From: Ipomoea triloba
Taxonomy: Eukaryota; Streptophyta; Magnoliopsida; Solanales; Convolvulaceae
DNA length: 64,000 bases
Assembly (NCBI RefSeq): GCF_003576645.1
Contig: NC_044922.1
Span: 14,670,675 to 14,734,674, forward strand
Reading direction: 5' to 3'
Shown: positions 32,664 through 45,820 of the stretch, piece after piece
Numbering within the stretch: the stretch's first letter is position 1
How the letters are laid out: every line of letters begins with the position of its first letter
The notes under the pieces: generated by a model
The model's database searches: none
The model's input: only the letters and a program-made list of their open reading frames with translations
Told to the model about the DNA's origin: nothing
Made by a program: the position numbers and the translations under genes

Positions 32664-34700
32664 TTATAAAAGGAACATGTTCTCATTTGAACAAATATAT
32701 ATATATATATATATATAACTTCGAGTGCATAATTTTCCTTCTTTGAGTGCATAATTTCCCTTTTTTGAGTGAATAGTTTTCTTCTTCCAGTGCACATTGT
32801 AATGTGTACGTGTCTGTGTGTGTGTATTTGAGTGCATAATTTTCCTTCTTCGAGTGTACATTTTTCCCTCTTCGAATACATAATTTCTCTTCTTTTTTTT
32901 TTTAGTTCATAGTTTACTTCTTTTAGTGCACATTGTCTCTCTAGCTTCTAGTACACATTGTTCTCCCTTAAATAATGGATTAACTAAATCCCCATTAAAC
33001 TCAGGATTCCTGATTAACACCATAGGCATTGGTCTGTACAAAATAGTTTTTATCTAAACAAGACCATTGAATTGAATTGAATTATGGAATATAATGAAAA
33101 TCACAGCCGAATTAAAGGAGAATGGGTTGAGAATGATCGCACAACAACATAATTGAAGGAGAATGGGTTGAGAATGTTTGCACAGAGATTGAAGCTTACG
33201 TACGTAGAATTTTTATTTTAGATGTCCAGATTAACGACTCAGGTCTCAACACATTTTTTACTTGAAAAGTGCGGTGAAATCTCAGTCATAGATAAACTCT
33301 TCGTTTAAAAAACCATTCGACACATACGTGATCTATAACAATGTGCTCTAAAAGCATGAACAATATGTACACTAAGGCAACATAATATACAATTCGAAGG
33401 CACAATAATATGATCAGGAAGAACCAATAATGTGCTCAAGAAGGCACAACAATATGCTTTGGAGGCTCAACAATGTGCTCTGTAATACAAAACAATGTGC
33501 ACATGAAGGCATATTAGGGTGCTCTAGAAGACACAACATTGTGCTTTATAAGACATAACATTGTGCTCTGCAAAAAGGGAAAATATGCACCAGAAGACAA
33601 AAAAAACTAACTTATGTAAACAAAATTACCATATTGCCACCTTGTTTTTTAAAAAAATATCTCTAATTTGGACTCAATAATCTACGGATATAATTAGACC
33701 CTATTTTTCACCTAAGGCAATTATTTCACATGATTCGCTATTTATACATATATTGCCAAGTAAAAAATGAGGTGAGATATGAGCTATTGGTCTAATCCAG
33801 ATCAACCACCTAAAATGAAAGGAAATTTAGAAGAAAAAAAAAACAAACGCTTCGTGAAAGTTGAATTCTTCAAATATTGTCTGTATATTGTTATGGCAGT
33901 CATTCAAAAGTGAAGTCCATTTCCAGCAAACATATATTGTTCTTGCACAGTTTGTTCATAACAAAAATAAATAAATAAATAAATGCGGTGAATATACTTG
34001 TCGTAATTTGTATCCACTCAAAGTTTAGTATAGTAAGCTATGCATACCCATTCAAAAGTGAAGTTCATGTATATCTAAAGCGAAAGGATCATCAAACAAA
34101 GTTAATTTGCATAGATAATAACAAGATCATCATACATACGCAACAAAATCATGCAAATTAACTTCAAAACCATGTATTTTAAGTTTCAAATTATGCACAT
34201 GCAGGTTCAAAGTTATGCACACATATATTTAAAATTATGTACCACAAATATTCTTTTGAGAAGCTAATATAGAATATACACTCGAAGAAAAACTATGCAC
34301 TTGAAGAATGAAAATAATGCACCCATATATTGAGAAGCTAACAAAATAAATATGCACTCGAAAAGAAATTATGCACTTGAAGAGACAAACATACACTTGA
34401 AGAAATAAAAATATGCACTTGAAAAAGGGAAATAATACACCCATCTATTGAGAAGCTAATAAAATAAATATGCACTCCAAGAGAAACTATGCACTCGTAG
34501 AAACAAATATATGCACTCGTAGAGACAAACATATGCACTCGAAGAAGGAAAATAATGCACCCTAAGTCAAAAAACATCTGAACGTACACAAAAATGCCAT
34601 AATATCACTGTGTATTTAAAAATAATTTATTCTGGTTGATTTGAATTAGATCAATGACTAAGATTTAACCTTATTTTTTTTTGTCTAAGATCCCTTTCAC
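32664..34700. mobile_element. Putative non-autonomous element with ~21-bp subterminal arrays
   Basis: The left array (32718-32960) repeats GAGTGCATAATTTTCCTTCTT. The right array (34255-34562) repeats the inverted form, ATGCACTCGAAGAAACAAA and GAAGGAAAATAATGCAC. A middle array (33340-33600) repeats GGCACAACAATATGCTCT-like units. Inverted subterminal arrays suggest one TIR element about 2 kb long, beginning near AACATGTTCTCATTTGAAC (32673). Precise termini and target duplication are not clear. The short open frames here are repeat artefacts. Confidence 0.5.
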
Positions 34701-34708
34701 ATTTGATC

Positions 34709-34782
<74 letters not shown>

Positions 34783-34846
34783 TTTAAAAAATTAAAATAA
34801 TAGTGGAATACCAAACAATACGATGGTTGTTACCAAAACACCAACC

Positions 34847-34889
<43 letters not shown>

Positions 34890-37594
34890 GTATGTATATG
34901 TGGCATGTATTCATTCAATAGAGTAATGATAACCATGGAATTTGTAAGAAAATGAAGACTATATAAATAAATCCTATGAGTATTAAGACCGGCAATAGAT
35001 GTTTAGGTACGAGAACTAGAATTTCATCCCCCACGTGATTGAGCCTACTAAATTACTAATTCTACTAACATAGTCATGGAAGAGAATTTTAGCAGCGTTT
35101 ATAAAATTATTATCTAAAAATTAATAAGTGTGAATGAATATTATATACCATTCATTTATGTTCATTCATTTTTTTTTTGTTTTGTTTTTTCTTTTTTTAA
35201 TTTTTTTTGTCATTATACTATAAAATTTATACTATACAATATTTTAGTAAAAAATACATATATTATTATAATTTTCGTTACCTTTTCTAACTATTGTTAC
35301 CATGCGCATTCATCCACAGTACATTTTCTTATCTTCTTCAATGATAATAATATATAGACATTATATATTGGAATACTATATAATTTATTTCCTAAAATAT
35401 AAATATTAAATGTATAAAAATGGTTTGCATTATTATTACTATTATAAAATAATATAAATATTTAAAATCTAAATAAATCTAAGATTTTAATATAGATTAC
35501 TAATATTGGACATCTATTTTTGTGCATCACGCATAACAAATATTAGTATATTATATATTATTATTCAATTCAAAGTCATTTTCCAACTTTAAATTAAATA
35601 TAATAAAGTTGAAAGGTCAATCGATAAAGTTGGCAATTTATACATCATTTAATTTCCAGAAGTTTTATTGTTAAAAGTGAGAGATAAATCCATGGACACC
35701 AACGTATTAATTAGGCATACAACTTAGGTTCAGCTCATAGATGTTATCAATAAATACTACCTTTTGGTCAAGAATGTTTGGTCGTGGCCCTTGTCGTACA
35801 TGTACAATTGGTCTTCTAGTTGCTATAGATAAGTATTGGATGAAGAAATTAATGTAATTAGGTATTGTTTATATCTTGAATATTCTTAAGACACGGATTT
35901 CATATACACCTATATACATTTTTTTGTATTGTATAATTATGTATATCATTTAATTTAAATTGTACCAGATCGGATACTATTATCACTTGTCTTTATCATA
36001 CCTTGTGTAACAATGCATACCATGCGTGGTTGCATTTGTTGTACGTCCTTGAAAATTTAGTTTAAGAAAAAAGTAGTTGAATAAGTTCTTGGACATTATT
36101 TTTCTGTAATTGGGTGGTTGAGCCGTTAAACTTAAAATGTGTACAATTGAATATTTGAATAATCAAACAAGCAAAATACACGCAAACGCAATTGAGGTAT
36201 TTTATGTTTTTTCTCAGTAGAATTCAGTTGTATTGTTATATTACATGGTATGTAGTAAGGGTTTCCTTTTCATCTACCATGCTCGTTAGGATCGAGGAAA
36301 GATTATTGAAATGTTTTTAACAGAATTTACACCAAAAAATTTTCAATTATACATATTTGTTTTTATTACTTTTAACTCAAATTGCAGTGTGAATTTACCT
36401 TGAGATGACAATATATCGGTAAGAATAAAAGTCAAGACTCAAGAGTTGTATTCTATATATCTATACCATAAGAGGGAATTAAGTTTGGTTCCCTTGAATG
36501 CCACTTGTCACATATATACATTGTATCATCCCCAAGTCTCCGTGCTTAGCTTAGCTCATGCATGCATCTTGTTCTTTATTCATCTCGTTTCTAGGCTAAT
36601 GTTCATCTATCCCAACCCCAACATTAAACTTCCAAGAAGGTGGGGCAACCTCAGCTAAACTTGATAACCACAATAAGATTTCAAGTTTAATTTGACTCCC
36701 AATGAGAATAGTCAGATCTATTGGCATTCTTGATTTGATTAAGCCAGTCAGTTATGAATAGTTTAAATTGATTTATCTTATTGCGATCCTTTGTCACTTA
36801 GGATTACAAGATAAAGTTTACTCCGTGCAAACCTTAAGTAATGACTGTGAGTTCCCCTCGCCACTAAAAGACAAAAAACAAAACTTTTCAGAAGGCAATA
36901 AACATCGTAACTTTTGAAATTCATTGGTCAACCAAATTAAAGATGTTCAAAGAACTAAACACATCAGTACATTAATTATAGATAGATGATTCAATTCTAG
37001 TAACCAATTCTTTGTTCCATTTGGGTGATCCATTTGTTGATGAATTAAATGGTTTGATGGGAATGGAAATGGGTTGGCAAATAAATGCTCGAAAAACCGA
37101 CAACCAAACACGGCCGATGGATTCTGGAATGCACAAAAATACCAGTCAAATCTACGAACACACTGTCTGATCTCAGACGGAGGATTTGTTATGCTGTTTT
37201 TTTGGTCTTTTAATTGGGGTCGGAATGTTTGATTTTTTTGCTGTTAAAATTCCTGATTATATTGTAATAATCATTCTTCGTTTGAAACTTTAGTCAATTG
37301 CCCATCATGATTCATGACTCTATATACACTAAATTTTGTATCGTTTGAATGTTTCGTATGAGCTTATTCACCAATTTGTCTATAATTTTATAGTTTAACT
37401 TTGACTTACGAGAAAGCTCGCAGTCGCTATCTAAATGCAGAAAAATCCGTCTTGTGAGTTGTGACCCTAGCCGATACAAGTTAAGACTAAAAAAAGATAA
37501 ACTAGTTTAGGTTGTTCATAGTTAATTGACTCAAATCAAGAATGACAATAAATAAGTTCCATGTAGAGTCGAATTTGGAACCTTGTAGTTATAG
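34701..37594. other. AT-rich intergenic DNA with TA and GTAT microsatellites
   Basis: A (TA)n tract is at 34713-34776 and another at 34852-34877 grading into four or five GTAT units. No gene is recognised. The short open frames at 35130 and 36446 are AT-rich and lack family features. The sequence at 36740-36850 resembles 54655-54770 (CCAGTCAG...ATGAA and AAGTAATGACTGTGAGTT). Confidence 0.55.
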
Positions 37595-37936
37595 GGAGTG
37601 TTTGGCAAATAATTATTGTCTATTAGCGGATTGGATTAGCGGGTTTGACTAGTTGATATCATTAGCTGCTTATAGAAAAATATTTGGTAAATTAGTTGTT
37701 AACTATTGTAGTTGATTACATGTAAAATGATCTTTAATAGTATAATTTATTTTCTCAAAAAGAAGATCGAAAAAGCTATTTTGAACACATTTTTAAATTT
37801 TAGCATTTTGAAGTAATAAGTTGTTACAAAAAACTGATTAACTAAATACTCATATTGACTATTCAACCAAGTCAAACGGTTAATAGTGATCAGACAAATT
37901 AAAATTAGCCGATACGCTAACTATGTTACAAAACAG
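37595..37936. mobile_element. hAT-like MITE, copy 2
   Basis: It begins GGAGTGTTTGGCAAAT and ends GTTACAAAACAGA. The interior matches the 50603 copy almost word for word: GCGGATTGG, TTTGACTAGTTGATA, ACATGTAAAATGAT, AGCATTTTGAAG, AACCAAGTCAAACGGTTAAT. Confidence 0.6.
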
Positions 37937-39169
37937 AGTCATAGTCTAAGATAAGATTGTACTTTTATTGAGTTTTTGAGACTTTTTGAGTTTATAAATA
38001 AATAATAAAGACTTATCTTCTAAAATTGTATATTAATTAAGTTTTTCTTTCATAATTTCCTGCTTAATCGTCTGACTTGTAGTGCACAGAGAATTAACCC
38101 ATCGTCATTAGTCGCCATCCATCATCATGTGAAACTCGAGACTTAAAAGTTCTCAATTTTCAACTTTGCATGTCCTGGTCCACACGCAATGGACTATAGC
38201 AAAAAGGAAAAATAAAGCAAAAAAAGAGACTTTGATAATAATATTTGTCAATTTTTACATGAATTATAACATAGACATTAAATTGACTAATGTATTCGGT
38301 CTCAATTAAAATGCTAAACTAATAATTGAACTATACATTTATATATTATATGCTCAATATTTCAACCAGCACAAATCATAGTTGGTGTAAATGTGTAATT
38401 TATGTTTTGATTAACTAATTAATTGTTTAATCGAAAAGTCTTTTAAAATCACTAACAAGTCATTCGAATATGCCACGGTAAACAATAATTCTAAAGTTCA
38501 TCAAGCATTATATATATAAGACTTTGTCGTGCTGGCAGGCTAACCCGCGACCCGCCAAGCCCACGGGGCGGGCTAATAAATCGTGTTCTTTGGCAGACCT
38601 CTATTTTCGAAACCCACCCCTACTTAAGCAAGGAAAGTGGCGGTTCAACGGACAAAATCCGTTTTGACGGCTCTAGTTAAATCTGATTTACCGTGACCAT
38701 ATATATGTCAATCAGCCCTTTAATACGTTACATCAAAAAGAATTTGTATGGATTGGGTATATGTCCATCAATCCCCTCCACTTGTTTATCTTACCATAGG
38801 TAGAAGTTGGAAGTTTTGATGGAAAAGTTGGAACTGAGTGGGTTTGTCAGTTTGTGTTTGGAAGTATTGGTTTTCATACATATAATATACATACCTGGTT
38901 GGTTTCAAAAAAAAAATATACATACCTGGCCTATACCTACATCTATTACTAAACCAATACCAATCCCTATCTTATAGGTATTCAAATTGGAAGATTAACT
39001 AATATATAATTATACACGCGCTAATGCAACTACTTAACCGCTGGAATCCACATAGTATATTGTCTATATGCATGCCAAGAATGGAAAATGGAATGACAGT
39101 ATGACACAAGTTTATACTGTCTTAATTTTATCATAGACTTATAAGTAGGTAATTCACTTTTAATCCTTT
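37937..39169. other. Intergenic DNA
   Basis: No gene is seen. A GC-richer patch at 38530-38690 ends TTTGACGGCTCTAG and resembles the end of a MITE with AGGGCTGTCAAA-type termini, but no partner end was found. Confidence 0.45.
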
Positions 39170-39540
39170 TTTTTAAACATCTCCTTTTAATTCTAGTATT
39201 ATTGTAACATGCATGATCATTTTTTGTTCTCTTCAACAAATCATTTAAATTCTATAAATACAAGGGCATTTAGACATTCAATTATGATTTTTTTTTCAAA
39301 ATATACAAAGAAAATATAGCGGGCCAACTCATGCATTATATATATATATATATATATATAAAAGATCAAAATACATTTATATTTAACGACATTTCAACGA
39401 TTTTGTTAACGGAGAACAAAAAATGGTCATGCTACAATAATATTGGGAACAAAGGTAAATGTTTAAAAAAAAAAAAAAAAACTAAAAGCAAACTGCAACC
39501 TATAAATCTAGGACAAAACATGAAATTAATTAACTCTTTA
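39170..39540. mobile_element. Foldback MITE, family A copy 2
   Basis: It shares AAAAAATGGTCATG, AATAATATT, ATACAA(A/G)GGCATTT and CAAAATGTATAT-type words with 31220-31483. An internal TA repeat lies at 39337-39361. Confidence 0.5.
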
Positions 39541-40229
39541 GTTTTTCATTTATCTAATTTTTTATTATTCATTTTCAAATTTTATAAGTATACAAGTAAA
39601 CTGTTGTAGTATATGTTTACTCAATTTTTCATTGTTTTTTTTTTTAAATAAAAAACTCTCCTATTAATAAATGTTTGTATATATTACATATGTTTTTGAA
39701 CCGACACAATTTTTTTGGAGCGATGAGAGAAATTTACGTTCATTGAGTAAATACCACTTTTGTATAATAGTCTACCAATTACAATGGAGAGATAACCCTC
39801 ACTAGGATGATTATGTGTGATGAGTTTAACTAACCAAAACAAATTGACAAAAATAACTAAAATAAGTGCTATTGGACATGAGAAGGACAGTATACGGAAC
39901 GGAGATTCAAACCCTGGTGGTACAAATGTAAAAATATATTCCAACTCAAAAAACACAATCCAGGCCAAATTACAATTCGCATCCCTAGTTTTTCCAACTA
40001 TATATTATAGGTTTACAATTTAAATGATCAAATTTATACATAAATTATCTAGCTAAAGTTTATATATATACTATCGAGGCAGGTCCATGCTTTGGTGTGG
40101 CATTGCTCTCCCGTGCGGTCGTACAAACATGTCGAAGTTGTAGGATGAGCTGAGATCAAACTGATAGAAATCAATAAAGAGAAGAAAATACGTTGTGACA
40201 ATTTTGTAATTTCCTGCAACATGTATATT

Positions 40230-40512
40230 TGACAGTACTTACTAGTGTGTGGAGCACTTATGAGTGCTTTGTGGTGCACTTTTGATCGATACGTGGTGCA
40301 CTTAATATTGCACCACTCAATTGGTCTATTGAACCCACTGCGTTTTTATTTTTCTTTTCTGTGTTGCACCACAAATCACTCATAAGTGCATTACATCACA
40401 GAAAAGTGCACCACACACCAGCACTTAGTGCACCATCGAAATATACCAAGTGTAATTTTGTGGTGCGCTAAGTGCTGGTATGTGATGCGCTTATGAGTGC
40501 TCTGTGGTTATC
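40230..40512. repeat. Cluster of ~22-bp GTGGTGCAC units in both orientations
   Basis: Units such as GTGGTGCACTT and the short palindrome AGCACTTATGAGTGCT recur about a dozen times, direct and inverted. It may be the subterminal part of a TIR element, like the arrays at 32.7-34.6 kb. Confidence 0.7.
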
Positions 40513-40689
40513 ATGCTGAGCCACAAATGGTTAATCTTTACCATCCATTCCGAAGTGTGCAACGTTTGTTAATGTCCTTCACCTGAAAACGTGTTACTGA
40601 GAGATACTATTGTTTAGCCATCCCTTCTGAATATCCAAAAAGAGATACATAAACGAAATGATTCCTGATACATCCAACCACATAACTTT

Positions 40690-40995
40690 TGTTTTTACCA
40701 ATTAAAGAAGGCTGCCAAAGATTATTAGTCAATTGATCACCAAGGAGAAGGAAACAATGGAGCAACTTGCCTGTCATACTAGAAACTAAATATTATTGGT
40801 ACTTTGTTTAAAGCATAAATTCACCACCATTATTTTTTTCATATAATATAATTCCAAATTAAAATATTTTTACCAATTAAAGAAGGCTGCCACTCTGCCC
40901 GAGATTATTAGTCATTAATCACCAATTAAGGAAAAGGAAACAATGCAACACCTTGCCTGCCACACTAGAAACTTGCTATTATTAGAGCTTTGTTT
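40690..40995 (+). repeat. Direct duplication spaced ~171 bp
   Basis: TTTTACCAATTAAAGAAGGC, GAAACAATG, CTAGAAACT and TTTGTTTAAAGCA occur in the same order in both halves, with small indels. Confidence 0.7.
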
Positions 40996-41239
40996 AAAGC
41001 ACACGAAATGTAGTGGGACCCTAATTTGTATATTGTAACAATATTCATGCATGCATGTCGCGAGGCAATCACTCGTGGAAAGTGCATGGGAAGATAATTT
41101 TTTCTTTCTTGGATATGGTCCACTTATTATCCATCTTATTGGAAGCATTCAACTTGAAAAGATTAATTGTACTAGGAACACCTCTGTAATTAAGAGGAGT
41201 ATATGTTATGGTAATATGGTATAACAAATAATATGACAA

Positions 41240-42075
41240 TGACCCTATTTAGCAATTGATCTGAATACTAGTAGATAATGTTAACAATTAGTTGTTAGCT
41301 TTTTGTATTAGATCGTTTAACCAATGAGTAGTATTAGCGGTTTGTAGAGAAGTATTTGATATAATTAGCTATTAATTATTTCAACTTATATATATTAGGG
41401 AAAATGTACAAATAAGCCATCGAACTATTTGGGAATTAGCAATTAAGCCATCGAACTCAAATAAGCTCCAAATAAGCTACTGAACTAAAATAAAAATAAA
41501 AAATTAAGCCACTTAACCGGAAAAAGAATAGCAATTAACATTTTTAACAGGTCATTTGCTTATCCCAGCTACCGGCGACGACTTTTCCGGTGATCGGCGA
41601 AAAATTCTGGCGACCGGCAACGATGGAGATCGTCGCCGGAGAAGACGACCAAAGGTCAAAATGCGACCGGCGACGACCTCCATCGTTGCTGGAATTTTTC
41701 GTCGGTCACCGGAAAGTCGTCGTCGGTGTCGAAATAGGCAAATGACCTGTTAAAAATGTTAATTGTTACTTTTTTTTATTTAGTGGCTTAATTGCTTTGT
41801 TTTTTGAGTTCAGTGGCTTATTTGGAGCTTATTTGAGTTCGATGGCTTAATTGCTAATTCCCAAATAGTTCGATGTCTTGTTTGTACCTTTTCCCTATAT
41901 ATTATGTAAAATGACTTTTTGCATACATGAATTTGTTTTATAAAAATAATTTATATATTAATTATTAATAATCACATATAAATATAAACTCTTTTAATAA
42001 TTACTTTATAATAATAAAATTAAAGAACATTTAATTAAAAATATTATTATTTTTCACTTTTTTCATAACCACATT
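41240..42075. mobile_element. hAT-like MITE, copy 3, split by a later insertion
   Basis: The left part (41240-41397) and right part (from 41896) together read as the same element as copies at 37595 and 50603: GTTGTTAGC, GAGAAGTATTTGATA, TTATATATTATGTAAAATGA. The break is exactly the 9-bp duplication of the element at 41398-41895. Confidence 0.6.
41398..41895. mobile_element. 498-bp hairpin MITE with 9-bp target duplication
   Basis: Termini GGGAAAATGTACAAATAAGC and the reverse complement of GGGAAAAGGTACAAACAAG form long inverted arms of more than 200 bp. The core is GC-rich, with many CCGGCGACGAC and GTCGTCGCCGG words. Perfect 9-bp duplications (TATATATTA) are at 41389-41397 and 41896-41904. 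A one-armed relative is at 44366-44560. Confidence 0.88.
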
Positions 42076-42569
42076 AAAATTGAAAATAAAATAAAAATAT
42101 GTGGGTTAAAATTTAAAAAAAAAATTAAAAATGAGGGGAAGAAATTCTACAATTTGAGAAGAAAAGCCCGTGTATCAAATGTGGAACTAGCTTTCAAGTA
42201 TTGTTGTGTAGGAGAGCATTAAATTCTTCGTCCATTGTTGTTCGCCATTCGAGGCTCTTAAGACTTGGGAATGACATGTGAGTTAGGAGTCATCTATACA
42301 TGAAATTAGATTTTGTTACCAGTGGAGTCACGAGTCATGTGTCGGAGGATCATAGGATGTGTACATTAAGTAGGGGGTGGTGGTCAACGTCACTCGGGTC
42401 TAGAAGGAGCAGCTGGAGAGTGATTAGGAGGAAAAACCACCAGGGTGGAGGGTCGGGGGGATTGGCGACACGCTTGTGTCAATTTTCTGGCAAGTTGCCT
42501 GTTTCACTTGGTGTGTTGACGGCAGCCCATGGCATTACATCACGAGCACAAGTAGGTTCCTATATGGAG
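42076..42569. other. Intergenic DNA, no firm gene
   Basis: A 92-codon open frame at 42300-42578 includes TSGVTSHVSEDH, faintly like the SGATSH start of copia protease regions, but on the opposite strand to the neighbouring integrase relic. I do not call it. Confidence 0.35.
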
Positions 42570-43110
42570 GCTTTGTAGCTGCAAAAGAAAAAACATTCCC
42601 ATCAAATTGGACATAGTGAATAGTAAGAATTTTTTTAGTATTGGGATTCAGACAACGATATCCTTTAAATGAATTTGGATACCCGAGAAAGACAAACGGG
42701 GCAGAACGAAACTATATTTTGTGTTTATTATAAAGACAAAGATAGGGGAAACAAAGACAACCAAAGACATGGAGGAAAGACTCATCAAGATTTCGTTTGT
42801 TAAATGTGACATAAGGGCTCAGGTTGTTTAATGTTGCGGAGGGCATACAATTGATTAGAAAAATTGCATAAGTCCATGATCTATTAGGAGGTATAGAGGC
42901 TTGGGCAAGTAACGTGAGACTAGTTTCGACAATAATGCCTATGACGTCTTTCAACACTCCATTTTTCTCATGTGTATAAGCACATGATTGACAATGGTCA
43001 ATTCCAAAACTGGAAAAGAGTGTGCCTAATTTTTTGTATTCACCTCCTAGTTCAAATTGAATGGCTTTTATTTTAATTGCAGGAGAAATCACTGCTCAAC
43101 TAGTGCTTTA
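42570..43110 (-). pseudogene. Ty1/copia integrase relic
   Basis: Leftward from 43092 the frame reads as the copia integrase core: FELGGEYKKL, SFGIDHCQSCAYTHEKNG, VETSLTLLAQASIP, INCMPSATLNNLSPYVTF and FLHVFGCLCFPYL. It continues after a frame change near 42700 with FVFLGYPNSFKGYRCLNP and TKKILTIHYVQFD. GGEYKKL and THEKNG are typical of integrase. Some catalytic context is degraded and both ends are lost. Confidence 0.85.
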
Positions 43111-43746
43111 AATCTGTGAAAAATGACATAGATATCTATTTTTAGTTTGATGGGAAAGAACCAAGTATAACAAGAATAGTCATCAACAAATATATTGTAA
43201 AATAGGATTTTTTGAAAAACATTTTGTCAAACACAAGTTATTTTCTAGTTTCATAAATACACTTTGAGCAATTTTATGGACACCAGTGTTAAATTATACA
43301 AATATACACACATATATTACATATACCAATATACTCCTTAGTCCACACCAATTTGTTTGAAAATTTTAGAGAAAGCGTCATTGTCGATCTCGAAAGGTAG
43401 CTAAAAAAGTAGAAATTTAAAGGAATTTGTAGTGAAAGATGAGAGAGAAGGCAGAAATATACTCTCAATAGGTATATATTTCCTGTCACGTGCCAAACGA
43501 GCTGACCATCCATTTTCTCAATCAATATATATTTCCCAACCCAACTTATTTTTATTATTAATATTTACATTCTCACCATATAATTGACACGTAGCTATGG
43601 GTAGTTAGGAGTAGGAAATGTGCATTTGTCTCGATACTGATGGCATTCACAAATTCTTCCCTCGCAAAACCAATGTTCAATCATTTGTGAAATTATATAA
43701 TGTTTTACAGATATTATATTTTAAGAAAATTCTAAGAAAAATATAA
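43111..43746. other. Intergenic DNA
   Basis: Possibly more copia-derived sequence near 43111-43250. No gene is supported. Confidence 0.4.
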
Positions 43747-44192
43747 GGGTCACACTTGTGTGAGACCGTCTCACGAATCCTTATTCGTGAGACGGGTCGG
43801 GTTGGGTCAAAGCACTATGCAAATGTCATACTTATATGTGCAAATGTCATACTTATATGCTCAAATATAACACTAATCAAGAATACAATTTTTATTACTT
43901 CTTAGAGAAAAAGTAATACATTTTTCATAATAAGTAATGTTGACAAGTGCCCCTTACTTATAAGGGCAAATATAAAACTTTTGTGGAAAAATGTAATACT
44001 TTTAAATCGAAATGTAAAAGTATTGTATTTTCCCTTAAAAGTATTACATTTACCCTTATAAGTAACAAAATTTTTATTGCTGATTAGTATTACATTTGAG
44101 CATATAAGTATGACATTTGTACATATAAGTGCTACAGTTGCATCTTGACCCGACCCGTCTCATGGTGAGACGGTCTCACACAAGTTTTTGCC
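43747..44192. mobile_element. 446-bp MITE, GTGTGAGACCGTCTCAC family, copy 1
   Basis: It starts GGGTCACACTTGTGTGAGAC and ends GTCTCACACAAGTTTTTGCC. The interior is a long imperfect hairpin of AAATGTCATACTTATATG-type words. Perfect 9-bp duplications (AAAATATAA) lie at 43738-43746 and 44193-44201. Confidence 0.88.
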
Positions 44193-44365
44193 AAAATATA
44201 ATGCATATAATTGTAAATAAATTAAAAAGTCAGTGGTACTTTTATAAATAAAATTATCTTTATTTTTCTTTTTGAGTACTCATCATATCGTAAAAAGGAC
44301 CAGTGTGCAAAGGCTTCAGCGATCTTGGGTTGGGCCTAGGGTCGGGCGTATATAGTGGCAATAAA

Positions 44366-44560
44366 GGGAAAATGTGTAAATAAGTCATCGAACTATTTGG
44401 GAATTAGAAATTAAGTCATCGAATTCAAATAAGCTACAAATAAATTACTGAACTCAGAAAAACAAAGCAATTAAGTCACTAAATCGGAAAAAAATAACAA
44501 TTAACATTTTTAACATATCATTTGCTTATTCCGGATATCGGCAATGACTTTACACGGATA
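44366..44560. mobile_element. One-armed relic of the 41398 MITE family
   Basis: GGGAAAATGTGTAAATAAGTC, ATCGAACTATTTGGGAATTAG and AACATTTTTAACATATCATT match the left arm at 41398-41560. The right arm is missing. Confidence 0.75.
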
Positions 44561-45820
44561 TAATTTGTTGTGTTATTGGGCATTATGCACGGACCGACTT
44601 TGCCCCCATTTACTAAGCAACTTTGGTTCCCTAGTCTTATCTTTGTTTATTACAGAGGGGCAAAACTTTTTCTACATTAGACTGAATGATGAACCGCTTG
44701 ACTTTTTAGTTAGTCCCACTAAGTCCAAGAAAGCAGGAGATCTGGACAAGCCATTGTCATTTTTTGTACTGTACCCTAGTAAAAAGGTAACCAAAATCCC
44801 ACCCAAAAAAAAAAAAAAAAAAAATAGCAATTAATTAAATATTTATAAATTCATTAATAATCTCGCTATAAATTAATCAAATACGGAGTATCAATTAATA
44901 TAAATTACATTAACGACTTTAACAAGATTTCAATTATTTACATGTTCAGTATTTTACCCATTTGTAAGTTTTGGTGCCATTTAATTCAATCTTTTGTTTT
45001 CCTCTCTCTATTTTTTACCCTCTGGTTTTGTATTTCAATTTTTTTAAACTGTTTTTTTTTTTGTTAAATAAAAAATTAATATTTTATCCGGTTAAGCAAC
45101 CATATTGGTTGTAATTTTTACAATGGATTTTTTTGTAATATTCTCAATTTTGGAGGGGGAGAGGGGTAACAGACTAACATGTGGAAAAATAAAAATTGCA
45201 GAATTGACGGATACCTTGATGACTCGCCTATTGGGCACACTCGTTATAATCTATGTGATGTTTTTTTTTTTTTTTTTTTGTTTTTGCTCTACTCCAAAAA
45301 CTTGATTAGCATAGGTTGTCTCTCTTCTCTCGCATTATCTCTCCTCCACATATATGAAAATTTGACAACAAATTCTAAGAATATTAGTCTAGTGAATGAA
45401 AAGTTTCACTTAAGATTTGCTTCCAACAACAATGGTACAATTCGAATGTTGGGGGTTTAGGTTTAGGTTAGACTTATTGTGTACATAATTATATTGCTTG
45501 ATTTTGAATAGTGAAAGTAGATTGTTTGACGAAATTGGGGAACATGAGTTATAAAAAATGACAAAAAAAAGAAAAAAACTCAATATTTTGAAGCAATAGG
45601 ATGTAATTAAGAAAAAAAAAAAAAAAAAAAAGAAGAGAGAGGATGTTTTAGTAAATAAAGCGTTGGAAATGGAAAAGCCAAAGGTCCTCCAGACAATTGA
45701 CAAACAATAGTAAGTCCCTTTGTGGAAACGTGGGATAGATCGCCGCAGCCATTCAAATAATTTCAACCAATAGATAGCCGAGCAGTAAAATTTGACAAAT
45801 AAAACAAACAATTTAAAAAA
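44561..45820. other. AT-rich intergenic DNA
   Basis: No gene is recognised. Short open frames on both strands contain poly-A or poly-T derived stretches (for example near 44800, 45260 and 45615). Confidence 0.5.

Noticed and set aside
35130..35357. Small membrane-protein-like frame (Phe/Ile-rich)
   Set aside because: Hydrophobic only because of T-rich sequence; no start context, conservation or neighbouring signals.
42300..42578. Copia protease-like frame (TSGVTSHVSEDH) on the + strand
   Set aside because: The resemblance is only a few residues, and the neighbouring integrase relic is on the opposite strand.
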